DNA of 64,000 nucleotides. It comes from Plantago ovata. Taxonomy: Eukaryota; Streptophyta; Magnoliopsida; Lamiales; Plantaginaceae. Location of the stretch: the NCBI GenBank assembly GCA_028274465.1, contig CM051457.1, positions 16,813,097 to 16,877,096 on the forward strand. Reading direction: 5' to 3'. Below are positions 38,652 to 51,597 of this stretch, piece after piece; the stretch's first letter is position 1, and the number at the start of each line of letters is the position of its first letter. The translations under genes were made by a program, and so were the position numbers. Under the pieces are notes generated by a model. The model made no database searches. It was not told where the DNA came from and saw only the letters and a program-made list of their open reading frames with translations.

Positions 38652-39823
38652 AACACTGATACAGAGCTTGTTTGTTGGATGTTGCTTTCTTTTTATGATA
38701 TTCAGGATTCGATTCTCCTCCACCCCATTTCTTGTTTACTATTTTTGTGTCATTACATCCCTGTCTGAATATCCTAGATATATTGTTTGATGAATTCTAG
38801 AGCAATCTCTGTGAACACTACAGAGGTCGGTGGTTGAAACTTAACCATGTTATTTGGAAACCAATCTTCTAGTCTGTACTCCATGGAGTAGTTGCTATCT
38901 GTATGTTAAGTGTGGTTTGGTTAATTCCAATTTGAGTTGCTAATGGTACAACACCTGGAACAGTTCCTGTGTATAACTAGTGTGCCAATGAGTTCATCAC
39001 ATCTAGCACATATTACTACTACTATAGGATTATATAACTGGAAGTGGTGCACGGTTTGAGGTTTGAAGTTCGATGCTACATTTGTGCATTCTGATTGCTG
39101 GCTTCATGAGCATATACATTTGTATTGGGTAAACACTTTTCTGATGGTAGTTTCATAGAGTTACCCAGCCTCATCCAAACGAAACGGCGTTCAATGTCTT
39201 TTACTCCGGAACTTAATAGGTGAACCAGGTCTTAGCCAGAAGGAAGAATGGTAGATGCATGGCTGTAATTTGTTTTTGTTTCACTGGTGAATACGAAGTT
39301 TATACTCCAATCCAGTAACAATCACCACAAGGCCTAATGTCAGTTAAATGCTCCAAATACTTCAATTGGTCATTACAAGTCCATGCCGTCTCTCACGCTC
39401 AGACTCATCCTTTTAAAACTTGTTTGGATGCCTAGGGGATCTATGAATTGAGAAGTGCTTCAATTTAAACATCAAGTTGTGACATATTCGTTTCGGAAGT
39501 CATAAATTTCATAAATCCTTGACATGGATGTTTACGTGACTAAAATACAGTTGCCTAAAGTTTATTAGTCTTATATGCCAAAACACATTTAGTGTAAAAT
39601 GCCGCGAAGCACAGGTTAATTTTGTAAACCGTATTTCATGAAAGATTAGGAAACGGTACCTTCGAGGAAATTCGTGATTGGAGCTTTACATTGGAAATTA
39701 GTAGTAGCATGAGATGACTTTTATGCATTTAGGCCGATTTGTTGGTTGGAATAGAATTTTCATCCCCAACAAGAAAAAACAGCCGCCCGGAGGGAGGAGG
39801 AGCCTCTGAATCTTCAAACCGTT
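38652..39823. other. HSBP 3'UTR and AlaX upstream region
   Basis: It includes the HSBP 3' untranslated region and the promoter of the downstream gene on the same strand. No further gene or repeat was recognised. Confidence 0.5.
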
Positions 39824-42800
39824 ATGGAGCAAAGCTTAATCCCTACTAAATTGGACTACTTTGACGACACGTCCAAGCTCCAATCCATTGCTACCGTCCT
39901 TTCTTCCTTTCTGGTATGTCTTTTTCTCCTTTTCAAATACCCAAATAAACACACTAAGCATGAAGAAATGTTGACATGTTTTTATTATTATCGAAAGAAT
40001 GGAGATGGAAGGCAAACATTGATACTGGATTCCACTGTCTTTCACCCACAAGGAGGCGGCCAACCTTCAGATACTGGTTCCATTTCCAATCCCAACTTTA
40101 AGTTTCTTGTGCAAGATGTTCGATCCAAAGACAAAATTGTGCGTTTACCATTTACTCTACTGCACTCTTGTTCTTGTTTCTCTTTGATAAACTTTTTTTT
40201 TTTTTGGTTGTGATTTGTGAAACTTACTTAATTAACTGTGTGATATAGGTGCATCACTATGGTTACTTTGACAACTCTGAAGAAGGTGCTTTGGTTGGTG
40301 TGGAGGCAGGTGCTCAAGTTTTGTTAAGTGTGGACGAGACTAGGCGTCGGCTCAACTCTCGGTATGGTCGAATTATACGAGTGACTCGGTTTGGTAGATG
40401 ATATAGTAATATATTTCTGAAATTTATCATTACAATGCAAAGCACAATGATTAATGAGAGATGAGCTGATTGAATAAATAATGGAATTGATTAAGAGCAA
40501 TAGAGCATGCTGATTGATCCGTGGACTAGTTTTCTATTCTATCAGGTAGTATGCTAGCTACGCTATTGCAGATTCGCTGGAGGTGCTTATTTTTGTTATT
40601 TTTGTAGTGGTATATCTCCTAAACGCTTGTTGTTGAGCAGGTTACACTCAGCTGGGCATTTGCTGGATATCTGTGTGAGAAATGTTGGATGGGGTCATTT
40701 GGAACCAACGAAAGGCTATCACTTCACAGATGGGTATGCTTTTATGTAGTACTACTACGCGGTGCTAAAATTTCCTTTTGCCCATGTAGTATGCTTAGTG
40801 CTTACTCTTAAATGTTATCACATTGGGTTTTTGAAGGAAAAAGCATCTATTTCTTGAATCTGTTTGCAAGTCCAGTCAAGAGCTTCATGTTTGTGAAGCT
40901 GTAATATTGTTGATGGGCATGCTTTTATGTAGTTTTACATGGTGTTTGCATTGTGCATACTCTAAAAACTGCAGTACTTTGATTTATTTTTTCATAGGAA
41001 AAGCCTAACTCAGTTCATTTAAGCTGCTTGTTAGTATATTATACATCAAGTTCATGTTTGTGTATCAGTTTCCTTCAATTTTTCTTGTGTAGACTGTAGA
41101 AATTGTTGTACCATATAGCGAATAACGAGAACTATGTTCACCAGCTATGCATTTTTTTCTTCAACATTGCAAATAATGGAGGACAATGTCTAATTCTCTT
41201 TTGATATCAATTAAATCACTCCTTAGATAGAAAAAGAAAACAAAAAAAGAAAGAAGCAGGTGTGTGAGAAACAATGTGAACATAATGCTGATCCATGTTA
41301 GTGTATGTGTGATTTAAACTTTGACGTGCTCTTATTTGAAAAAAAGGCAGTTCAGTTGGTTTAAAAGAACCGGACATGGTGTAAAGATGCAAGGAAACAG
41401 TTTGAAGGTTTTTGTAGAACTTGACCTTTCTTATCTGGCATTAATTCACCATAACATAATCCAGATCTAACAGTTCATGGTATTATTAATCTTAGGCTAG
41501 AAAAAGGTTACAGTTCATTTTTTCTCGGTGAAATGTTTGTGTTAATTTTATATTGCTTTTGTATCCATATCTGTTGGATATTGTTTTTCTTACCCATGTT
41601 CCTCACGTGCTATGTTTTCAGGCCTTACGTAGAATATAAAGGTGTTGTTCCCCAGAACGAATTGGAAAGCAAAAAGAAGGAGATAGAGTTAGAGGCTAAC
41701 AATTTGATCAGAAATGGAGGGAAAGTATGCTCATTCATCTTTCATCTTTTCCTGCCAGGTTTTTAGTTTAACCCATGTAACTGAGTGAAACTTTTACTAG
41801 TTACAGAACTCCTTACAGTCATATAAAATTCATGGTCCCTACTAGTAACCAGTTATTATAGATAAGGATAAACTACACGTTGTCATATTCCATGTTTGTT
41901 AAGATCCGCCCTAAGGAACTATACACCTCTGTATAAAAATAAACGACATAATATTCTGAAAAATATATATGAAGCAAGCAAAACTTGGATCGGAGTTGTA
42001 AATTCATACCGTTTGTTTCAGATGATGGCGGCACACGCTTATCTAAAAAGTATGTAGATTGTCTATCTTCTAATAATCTTGTCATTTGTCCAGGTTTCTA
42101 TAGCCACTGTACCATATGATAAAGCTTCTGAGCTGTGTGGCGGATCCCTCCCGGATTATATACCTAAGGTAGTTTTTTTTTTTTTTTCAAACATCCTCCT
42201 ACTTTATGTGACTGTGCATCTGTATCCTTACATTCAATGTGAAGGTGAGGAGATGAAATTCAATGGGTGCGTAACCAAAGTATATCCTAAAATATCGAGG
42301 AATTTCAGTATAGTGTAAATTATTGAACTCATTCAAGCACCTCAGATACTTGGTTGATTATTATAACTATTGATCATAAATGTTACATGGTACCCACTGT
42401 TGGCTGAAGGGTAAAGGTAGTGTAGCCTGGGCTAACTGAATGCAGCATGTTGCAACCCTAATGGAAACAAATGTCTACTCCTAATACTACATCATTCTCA
42501 CATAGTAAATACAGTCTTTGAACACGATTCTGTGTATATAACAGTAGATGGACGGCTCATCGTCAGATCTTTCCTTTTGGAAATAATTTTTTCTGTCAAC
42601 CTAACGTTTTTGCTTTCTTTCTTGTCTACTTAAATTTGGCATAAGGCACCTTAATTCTGAGGTACTCCTTTCTGTTTGATGATTTTACAGGACAGCACTC
42701 CCCGGATAGTGAAGTTAGGCGACAGCCCAGGATGTCCATGTGGTGGCACACATGTCACTGACATTAATGAAATTTCAAGCCTAACGGTACTGGTTTTGAC

Positions 42801-43093
42801 CAACTTTAGTTTACTTAAATATCCATAAGTATCCACTATTATCTTTTTGTTGCAAGAAAAATTCCGCACGTGTTTCCCATATAAAACTTTTGTGAGTAAA
42901 TGCTCATTCTAAAATTTAAGTTCCATAATCCAGTGTGTAGCATATAACCTTTTATTGCTTCAACACATCATGTAGATTACTTTGTGTGTTGTCGTCTGTA
43001 TCGTTAATGTTACCTTTTGTCCCGGTTCAGGTTTCTCAAATTCGGACAAAGAAAGGGCTGACAAAAGTTTTCTACAATATATATGATGCTTGA
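39824..43093 (+). CDS. AlaX-type alanyl-tRNA editing protein, 257 aa
   Basis: A free-standing homologue of the AlaRS editing domain, which hydrolyses mischarged Ser- (or Gly-) tRNA(Ala) in trans. Exons: 39824-39913, 39998-40138, 40249-40361, 40641-40733, 41622-41724, 42094-42168, 42691-42786, 43031-43093; 774 nt in frame. The N-terminal beta-barrel contains LILDSTVFHPQGGGQPSDTG. Zinc and active-site ligands are seen as HxxxH (HSAGH, exon 4) and CxxxH (CGGTHVTD, exon 7). No aminoacylation domain or C-Ala domain is present, and length fits AlaX-M/II forms. No targeting peptide is obvious, so a cytosolic site is inferred. All key residues are intact. Confidence 0.93.
40861..40970 (+). repeat. 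Dispersed repeat, copy in AlaX intron 4
   Basis: It shares 'tttgcaagt.cagt', 'catgtttgtg.agctg', 'attg.tgggcatgcttttatgt' and 'tgtt…gcat' with 46,172-46,290. The family is unknown; it may be a decayed transposon. Confidence 0.6.
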
Positions 43094-45140
43094 GCCTGCA
43101 CTTTTGAAGATGCTAAGAAATGGTACCACATCAGATTCTGGTTTTGCTAGTCAAGTCTTAAACATGGGATATGGAGATTCGCAGCCAGTGTGAAGTCTAA
43201 TCTGTGGAAATTCCGGCATCCTGGAAAAGTAAAAAGTAAAAACCATTCTGAGATGATTTAAAATGAAACAGCGTGCTACCCAGTTATGTATTTTAAAGAG
43301 TAAAAAGCTGTTCAAATGGCCTTAATTGTGCTGTGAGAAACCTGCACGGAACCCCCTTATGTTATGCTGCTAAACTCTGTACAGGATCTGGAAAACTATC
43401 AACTTTTTTTAAAGCTGAAGTTTCATACTATCATCATTCATCCCTATTGTTTCTAAAACTTTGCGCAAAATTCACTTATGTTCTCATAAACATGCATAAA
43501 AGAATCATCTCACCTTATTTATCATTGCAACAGCTTTAAAAATAATCTTGGAATCACCGAAACAGAAACAGAAAACAACAAAATTTTAAAAAGTGGAAAA
43601 CAAGGCGTAGAAAATGTTTAATTTTTATATATATAAATTTAAATATGTACTCCGTCCATCTACGTGCAAGATTCTCATTTGATTTTGTTGATCTTTTTTA
43701 GGTTCGGTGTTTAATTTGACCTCATATTATTTTCAAATCATACCGTAAAAAATAATTAATAACATTATATTATGAAATTTTAATGTAAAATATATAAATA
43801 TATATATAATACTGTTAATTATGTTTTCCGTACGGAATAATATAATAATTGTAAAACACAAAAGCCCGTAGCTAAATGGGTTATTTATTTGGGCTTTAAA
43901 CAGAACAGACCAATTTCTGTCAACCCCATCATCACAGGAGATATTTAAAACAAAGCCCAATAGCTTTGTCCACTCCGGCTAGAATTAACCCTTCATCAGA
44001 AACAGAACAGATTTCAGAAGCTACACTGCCCTAATCTCGTTTCCGGGCGATCTTGCGGCGTTCTCCGAGCTCATTCCCCTTTTCTCTCTCAGGTAACGAT
44101 CGATTGTTTGGTTATCTTTCTCCACTTCAGATATTATAAACTTTAGATTTTGTCGACATTTAGAAAGTGATTTAGCTTTTCTAAAGCTCCTTACGGCGGC
44201 GATTCGGTTTGTTTGTGTTATATCGGAATAGACGAGAGAGAGCTCTATTGTAATCTCCATTCATTTTGCATGTGATGCAACTCACTATAGACTGGATTTA
44301 GTAGTGATGATTAAGTTAATTAATGAAGGAGCTGAAAGATCTTCAACTAGAAAGAAAGAGCCTCTTGTTTGAACCTAGTTTGTTATTGCGCTTTCATTTC
44401 GTCACCTGCTAATAGCATGTCTAAAGCGAACCTGAACCTAATTCGGTTTGTGTTGTTGGATAGATGAGTTCAATTGGAAGCTGGACTTGGTTTGCGTTAT
44501 TGTACTCAATTCATTGTTGCGTGTACTGCAAAACATGAGTTTTTTTTTTTCTCTAGAGATTGTTGTTTACAGTTTTCTCCAAGGAGCTGCATACTTGATT
44601 ATAGTGAATAGAGTGGACTGGATCTAGTGATCATTTTAAGTCATTGAACATTTTGAGGAGCTGCAAGATATTTTTTTCAACCAGAAGGAAAGAGTATTGC
44701 TCTTTTAGTTCTGTCAATTGCTAACAGTACATATGAAAACGAACCTTTGCATATGTAATGAGACTACATACTGAAACATAAGTGTGAATTTCTATCAGCT
44801 GCTAGTATTTTATCCTCTCTGTCTGGAAGTTATCAACCAATCCAACATTCATTAGCTTTGTCACTTTGACATGTACGTGTAGAATCTGCGTTGTTTACAA
44901 GCCACGGTTTTAGTTTGTGAGCATTTTGACTATAATTTCAAGAAGAATTGGTTACCTTAGATGATTTTCAGGTCTTGTTATACTATCTAGATTGTATTCT
45001 ATTATATTCCCTGTGTTGATGAATGCCATCTGGTCATTCACTTCCTGTTTCCTTTTTATATTTGTGAGGGACTGTAATAGATTGAATGTGATGATGGGCA
45101 GGTTTTCAACTTGATTACTCTGGTTAATTGGAAAAAAAAA
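43094..45140. other. Intergenic region and bS6m 5'UTR with intron
   Basis: It contains a half Stowaway-like MITE (43,648 to about 43,800). From about 44,000 the likely 5'UTR of the bS6 gene begins. A CAG/GTAACG donor at about 44,093 and a 'tgggcag/gttttc' acceptor near 45,102 suggest a 1-kb intron in the leader; the ATG follows 38 nt later. Confidence 0.55.
43648..43800. mobile_element. Stowaway-like MITE, one end only
   Basis: It begins with TACTCCGTCCATCTACGTGC, then 'ttttgttgatcttttttaggttcggtgtttaatttgacctc', closely resembling the fragment at 17,511. An AT-rich interior follows and no matching right end is visible. Confidence 0.6.
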
Positions 45141-45767
45141 ATGCCGCTTTATGACTGTATGCTTCTGTTGAAACCGAGCGTGTCGAAGGAGTCCTTGATG
45201 GATTTGGTTGCACGCCTAGGAAAGCATGTTTACAGAAGAAATGGAGTGGTTGCTGATATTAAGTCATTTGGAACACTTCAATTGGGTTATGGAATAAAGA
45301 AGTTGGATGGACGATACTTTCAGGTAAAAGTTTAACTCCGTGGTTTTAATGTGTTGTTTTAATTTTGTAAAAAAGATGACTACTAAAGTATTCGTGTTCT
45401 CTTTTGCTTCTCACCATATAAGTTTTAGCACACACCACTTTTAAGCTGTTCATTGTGCTGATTACTTGCTGTTATATATGTCTGGTAGGGTCAACTAATG
45501 CAGATGACTGTGATGACACCTCCTAGCTTCAACAAGGAGCTGCTGTACTTGAACAACGAAGACCGGTTACTGCGCTGGCTTTTGGTTAAACACCGTGACG
45601 TCAAATTTGGATTAGAAACTTTTACTGAAGAAGACATTAAGAATGAGCTGGCTTCTCCAGGCCTTAATTACAATGATAATGATGAGGAAGAAGATGACGA
45701 TGACGACGATGATGAAGACGTTGAAACTGGTGCCGATGGAGCGGATCAACCTGAGATAAAAGCCTGA
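45141..45767 (+). CDS. Ribosomal protein bS6 family, mitochondrial type, 153 aa
   Basis: A component of the small subunit of the organellar ribosome; bS6 pairs with bS18 on the platform. Exons 45141-45323 and 45489-45767 join at phase 0 (…RYFQ-GQLMQMTV…). The bS6 ferredoxin-like fold covers residues 1-110: MPLYDCMLLLKP (strand 1), the helix with VARLGKHV, GYGIKKLDGRYFQGQLM, and NNEDRLLRWLLVKHRD. An acidic tail rich in Asp/Glu follows (residues about 127-145). The bS6 fold starts at Met1, so there is no cleavable presequence; if mitochondrial, targeting must be internal. The close resemblance is to the plant mitochondrial form rather than the plastid one, by my recollection of the family. Confidence 0.88.
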
Positions 45768-46171
45768 CTGGATGTTATTTTTCTTCCGTTACTCGTCAGT
45801 ATGAATGAAATGAATCATTATTATTGATCAACTAGGTGCTGCTTTTGATGGGTTGGAAAAAATGTTTAGGCTGTGTATTTGTAGACGTGTTCTAGAAATT
45901 ATGCTGGACATCTGTCTAAGGGGCACGCATCATCCCCGATGTTTTGAAGGAATGAGGTGTTCATGATGTCTCTGTTTTCATCACCACATTCACGGAACAC
46001 CCTATGTAAGTCTAGTTTTTACTGATTGGCCTGATTATGAGGTTGTGTTGGTATATCACCGGATTCTTGAGTTAGTTATTTGCACATTTACACCGATTGA
46101 ATAAGAAGAGCTTCTAGTTTGTGTGTACTCTAGTTACAGAAAACAAACCAGAGTCTAATACGTTACTAAAC

Positions 46172-46290
46172 CGTTTGCAAGTTCAGTTGAGGTCAACTGC
46201 ATGTTTGTGTAGCTGCAACATATTGGTTGGGCATGCTTTTATGTGCTGTACAGTGTGTTCAAACTAGGTTTCCATGCATTGTTCGCTCTA
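46172..46290 (+). repeat. Dispersed repeat, second copy
   Basis: Aligns with 40,861-40,970 in the AlaX intron (same orientation), with about 75 percent identity by eye. It sits about 400 bp beyond the bS6 stop codon. Confidence 0.6.
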
Positions 46291-47065
46291 ACAATGCTGG
46301 TTCATGTTTAGATCAGACAACACAAGATGTCTTTCTCACCAAGTGGAATTGTGATTCTACTTGGGGTTGAAAGATAAATGGCCACGAAAAACAATTAAAC
46401 ATGCAAAGAGAAAGGCCTACAAAAATCGACTTCTTGCGGCTTCACTTTTCTTATCTTAAATCCTTTTGTCCAAGTCAGTTGAGATTGGCTTTTAACATTA
46501 AACATGGCCTGCATATTTTAAGAATGCGATGTGATACATTTGTTGTCTGGACTCTTGAATTGTCCTCTCCAAATTGGGGGCTGTAGTGTTCTATAATGTC
46601 CTAATCTTTTGTCCCCACTCTCGTTAGCTGTATCTAATGATCCAAAGTCTGCATTGTAGATGAAAGCAGTACCTGAAGAAAGCCGATGAAGATTTAAGAC
46701 ATTCTCGATAGTAATGTTGTATAGAGGACTTGGCCACTTATACACCCCAAAACTACAGATAGTATTGAAATATACTCACCCTTAAACATGGGTTAAACAT
46801 TTGGACTTGGTATTTTGTAAAATGCGGCAAATGAACCAATGAGACCTAAAAATAAAATGTGGGTCAAATACCACAATACCACAATTTAGTGGAAACCCAT
46901 ACAGTCTGTAAGCTACGAAGTTAAGTGGACTCAAATAAAACATACGATAATTCCAGTCTAATAATTGCATTTAAATCTTGATTTTTGTCCATTTTCACCC
47001 CTTCGTCACATTTTATTACCCGTTCATATGAATTTGTTTGGGCCTCACCTGAATTTTGTTTGATT

Positions 47066-47161
47066 AACCTTTATTTTTCTGGATCTGATATTTGATAAGT
47101 ACATAATTAATTAACTTTTATTTTTCTGAATCTGATGTTTGATAAGTACATAATTAATTAA
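47066..47161. repeat. 48-bp tandem duplication
   Basis: Two units share 'ttttatttttctg.atctgat' and 'tttgataagtacataatt', with two or three differences. Confidence 0.85.
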
Positions 47162-48660
47162 TGTCCTTATATAAGTACGTACTATATTTGTGTTGTCACA
47201 GTAGCATCTCTCCCACTAAACAAATGCAACTAGTTGAAGTTGGATTTTATAGTAGGACAACTTGATAAATTAAATGAAGGGGTAACATTCAATTTCTTAT
47301 ACTTTGAGCTGGCTGTTATCGGCTATGATTCGTATCTTATCAGTTCATTTTGCCAAATATACGCTAGCTTATTGAAAAGTAAAATCGCTGATTAGATATC
47401 AATCAACTTATCAACTTTTAATAACCTACTGGTCATAGTCATCTTTATTAGTAGTTTGTTTGACCAGATAGACAGACGCATAATATATCCATTTTACCTT
47501 ATTGTAAATTTGGGTACATATACATCGAGTAGGAGTCATCTCGCGAGAAAATGCAATTAGAAAGAAAGAAAAAGAAAAAAGAAAAGAAAGAGTGAAAGGA
47601 CATTTGGGAATCTGGAAAAGCCATGTTTACAAAGCCCTTTAGAAATTATTTAAACTCCTCCAACCGAAAACGTCAAAGTATGATATATTGATATGATACA
47701 AACACCCCAAATCCATTCATTCATTCATTCATTCATATTCCAACGAAATCAAACCGATTCGATTCCTTCTTTGCCGATGATGATATTCTCTATCAGACTC
47801 CCCCTCTGACTGTTCTTCCCATGGAATTCAATTCAATTGATGAATGAATGCATAAATTTCCACGTACCATTTATTTGACTGTCCCTCGAATCTATATCAC
47901 TTTCACTATCCTCCTCCTATATCTTGGATTTCATTTCAGTCTTACATTTTCTCCTCCTTCAACTCACCTTTCCCCCAACTCTATCACATTGCCCTTTCCT
48001 TTTGCATAAATAAATAATATCATTCATTTCAGGTTTTTCAACACTTTGGTGGTGAGATACACAAGGACACGGTGAGTTGTGTTGCCTCTTGTTTCTTTTC
48101 TTTCAGTTTTCTTGCTCCTTTTTCACTTACTAGTACTACTCAATCTTGTCGTCTGTCATTATCAACTATTTCTTCTATTCTCTGCTTTTTTTTTTTTTTT
48201 TAATATATTATAATAATAGACACATGAGATTGTTTGGGGTGTGGATTTTGGGTGTAAGTTAACTTTTTCTTGGTTATACTTCTTGAAAAATTGCATCTGT
48301 TATTGGATTTTTTATTTTCATATGTTCAAGAATAGAGATATGATGATGTAAGGATGTGAAAAATGATACATGGAAATGTTATTTTCATATGGATAATAGA
48401 TTTTATTTTGGTACCAAAATCTAGCCCCAAAGCTCGCACATTCATTTTCGGAAACTAAAATAAAAAATCATGTCCGAGACTTACCATTAATCATATTTTG
48501 ATAATACTCTGTAATTTATGACTTAATCATATCAACATATTGGTGATGTATATGCTGTACTTAATCTCTTGTTTTGCAATCTATTCTCTGAGTATGATGA
48601 TATGGCATGACAATATTTCAATTCCATTTTGGTGAGCAATGACTGATAAAGGATCCTTCA

Positions 48661-49917
48661 ATGTTTCCTTCTCCTTCAGCTGTAATGATGCATAGAAAAG
48701 ACTCTCAGGGAGAACTTAAAGTTAGTTTCGGATATCATTGCAATAATGAGAATGAGGATTCCATGAACCGGCCTAATTGCATTGATATCCCTGGTAAACT
48801 CCGAAGAGCTAACAGCTCTTTTTCATGTCTCTCTGGTGCTGCACTGAGTGCTAACGCTACTTTAGCCAACACAAATATGTGCAACGGTTTGATTAGTTCA
48901 GAGATACTACCCACAATGGACTCTCCCAATTCGTTCCGTAGGATTCCTTCTTCGCCATCTTTATCAAGAATGGACTTCTTGTCTTCGTCTCTCCAAAGTA
49001 ACCTGTCAAATTTGAGCATCAGTCCGCAGTCGCATAGTGAAGTGTTTGATTGTGATTCCTTTTCCCTCATGTCCACTAGTGCTCCTTGTAGAAGCGACAG
49101 CTTTTTGAATGCCATGGAAGTACAAATTGCTGGAGGTGCTGCAGGTGAGGATAGAGTTCAAGCGGTCTGCTCGGAGGAAAATAACTGGCTTTTCTGTGGG
49201 ATCTATGATGGATTCAATGGGCGAGATGCAGCTGATTTTTTGGCTGGAACACTATATGAAACGGTTGCGTATCACCTGAACTTGCTAGACTGGAACCTCG
49301 ACCAGGAGTTGGTTGATTGTGTTTCGGTTATGACTGATAATGCAAATGGTCCAAGTGATTTTAGCCAAAGGGTTCTCGACAGCCTTCAACTTGCTCTGAG
49401 TCTGACGGAGAATGAATTCTTGAACATGGTCGAACAAGAAATGGATGATCGTCCTGATTTGGTCTCTATTGGCTCTTGCGTGTTACTTTCTCTGCTCCAC
49501 GGGAAAAATTTGTACTTGCTCAGTGTTGGCGATAGTCGAGCTGTATTGGCTACAAATTTTGGAGAGGAAAGAATGCAAGCAGTTCAGCTCACTGATACTC
49601 ATAATGTTGACAACGAAGTTGAGAGGATCCGACTCTTGAACGATCACCCTGATGACCCTTCAACAATTGTAGCTGGGAAAGTCAAAGGGAAGCTAAAGGT
49701 TACAAGGGCTTTTGGAGTTGGTTACTTGAAGAAGGTACATGATTTCTTAATTTTCCCCGTTAGAATTTACATAATGGATTTAGAATTTACATATTTAACA
49801 AGTAACTATCACTCTTATTTGATTACCACAATAATTCTTTTTTTAATGGAGCAAAGCTTTAGGTTTTGAGGTAGGTTTCAGGCCTTGAGAACTTGTAACT
49901 ATATTTTCTAATCCCGC

Positions 49918-49948
<31 letters not shown>

Positions 49949-51597
49949 ACCCACAGACTATCCATAAAGTGGTGGTAGAAGTAGAAAAAAAAAGTAGAAA
50001 TTAGGTGAATTGAGCAACACACTATGGAAATTGTCTTTGTTCCTTTGAATGACTTTTGATCCATGGTTTCTGAGGCTTATGTGTCCTTTATTTAGCAGTT
50101 GTTCATGTATTTATTGTTTTGCTCTTCTAAATCAAATTATTCAACTTTTCTTTGTGCAACTTGTTAGCCATGAAACTAGAAAGTGCACAAAGTTTACTAA
50201 ATGAAATAATTTAAACTTTGTTTCATCCCACAGAAGAATATGAATGATGCTTTGATGGGAATTCTTCAAGTCCGTAATCTTATAAGTCCTCCATATGTAT
50301 CCTTGCAACCGTCTCTCTGTGTTCATGAGGTTTCAAACTCTGATCAATTTGTTGTGCTGGCAAGTGATGGGTTATTTGATTTCTTTAGCAATGATGAAGT
50401 TGTGGAGCTAGTTCATTCATATATAGCAGAAAATCCTACTGGTGATCCAGCAAAGGTATTGGTAGAGCAGTTAGCTGCAAGAGCCGCAGATTCAGCTGGT
50501 ATGTAACTCAATCTGCATTTGTCCATTTCTTCTTTATGTATTTCTGTTTTTTGCAGCTACAAGAAATTGTTAAGCTGATGTGTGCTTCATATGATTGAGG
50601 TTGATGGTTAAGATAAATTGTTATCTAAGTCCAATTAATCGATCTCTGGTTGGGATGAAGAATGTTTCTTTGAATAATCATGCTGATGTATTATGTGCTA
50701 GTACAATTTAAGAATTAGTCCATGTTAATTTGCAAAATGTATCTAACTAGGGGAACTAGTAGGTTTTTCTATTCTCAGTCAATAGTTGGTACATTCTGTT
50801 TTGAACATTGACATCTGGCCTAAAAAATTAACGAAAAATATAGGTACAGCTACATATTTTTCTTATTTTTTTTTAATTTTTTTTATTTTACAAATAAATT
50901 AACAACTATCACTGTTCTTACATTTAGAGCTGTTGCAAAGGCTTACTTTAGCAGGTGATCGATTTTAGATTAGGTCATAAAACCACCTCATCCTCATCTT
51001 GTGGTGAATTTATTCTTTTTGAGACTTTGACTGGCTATTTAAGTTACAATAGGAATCAATTGCAACGGTTAAAAATCTCATTCATCTTCTCATTAATTAG
51101 TATACATGTTTCTCAAATCATATCATGTTGTTCTGTTAAGTTTTACCATCTGTACCATTCATATTTGCTAATAGCAGTAGTGGAACTATACCTGCTAGTC
51201 TGCTACTTTCCTTTTCATTATGGACTTCTGTTTTATAAAAATCAGTATGGCTGCTTACCAGCAGTGTTGTTTAATAGCCCAGATTTAAAAACTCATTATA
51301 AATAATCCATCTCAATCAATCTGTTTCCAACTTGTTGCTAATATGCTTGGAAAATAATCCGTACCAGGCCGTGGAAGAAGTCTACAAAATGTTCAACCTA
51401 AACAAAATCCTGTACTATTGTTAACACTATTTTTATTCGCTGAAAATGATAAACACTTTCATTGTACAGGTTTTAGCATGGAGGAGTTATTGAGCATCCC
51501 TGCTGGAAGAAGGCGGAAGTACCATGATGATGTTACTGTCATTGTCATTGTGTTGGGCACCAACAAGCGCACTTCAAAGGCCTCAACTTTCATATGA
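48661..51597 (+). CDS. Protein phosphatase 2C (PP2C40/POL-clade type), 488 aa
   Basis: A Mg/Mn-dependent Ser/Thr phosphatase. Exons 48661-49734, 50234-50498 and 51470-51597 total 1,467 nt in frame. An N-terminal Ser-rich region of about 160 residues comes first (SFRRIPSSPSLSRMDFLSS), then the PP2C domain. Metal-binding and core motifs are GEDRVQAV, YDGFNGRDAADF, GSCVLLSLL, LYLLSVGDSRAVL, KLKVTRAFGVGYLKK, FVVLASDGLFDFFSNDEVV and a C-terminal KYHDDVTVIV. All acidic metal ligands appear present (D in GEDRV, DG, SDG, DD). The GYLKK insertion and overall layout match the clade of Arabidopsis PP2C40 and POLTERGEIST-type enzymes, but it is shorter than POL/PLL proteins. Substrate unknown. Confidence 0.93.
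49917..49952. repeat. (C)18-(CA)n simple repeat in PP2C intron 1
   Basis: Eighteen C residues (49,917-49,934) followed by about nine CA units. Length is likely to vary and to be hard to sequence. Confidence 0.9.

Larger units (their letters stand above)
45768..48660. other. Intergenic region with bS6 3' side and PP2C leader
   Basis: It holds a dispersed repeat (46,172-46,290), a 48-bp tandem repeat (47,066-47,161), a (CATT)n tract (47,713-47,737), and probably the PP2C 5'UTR from about 47,900. A GTGAGTTG donor at 48,072 suggests a leader intron ending shortly before the ATG. No protein gene was recognised. Confidence 0.5.
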
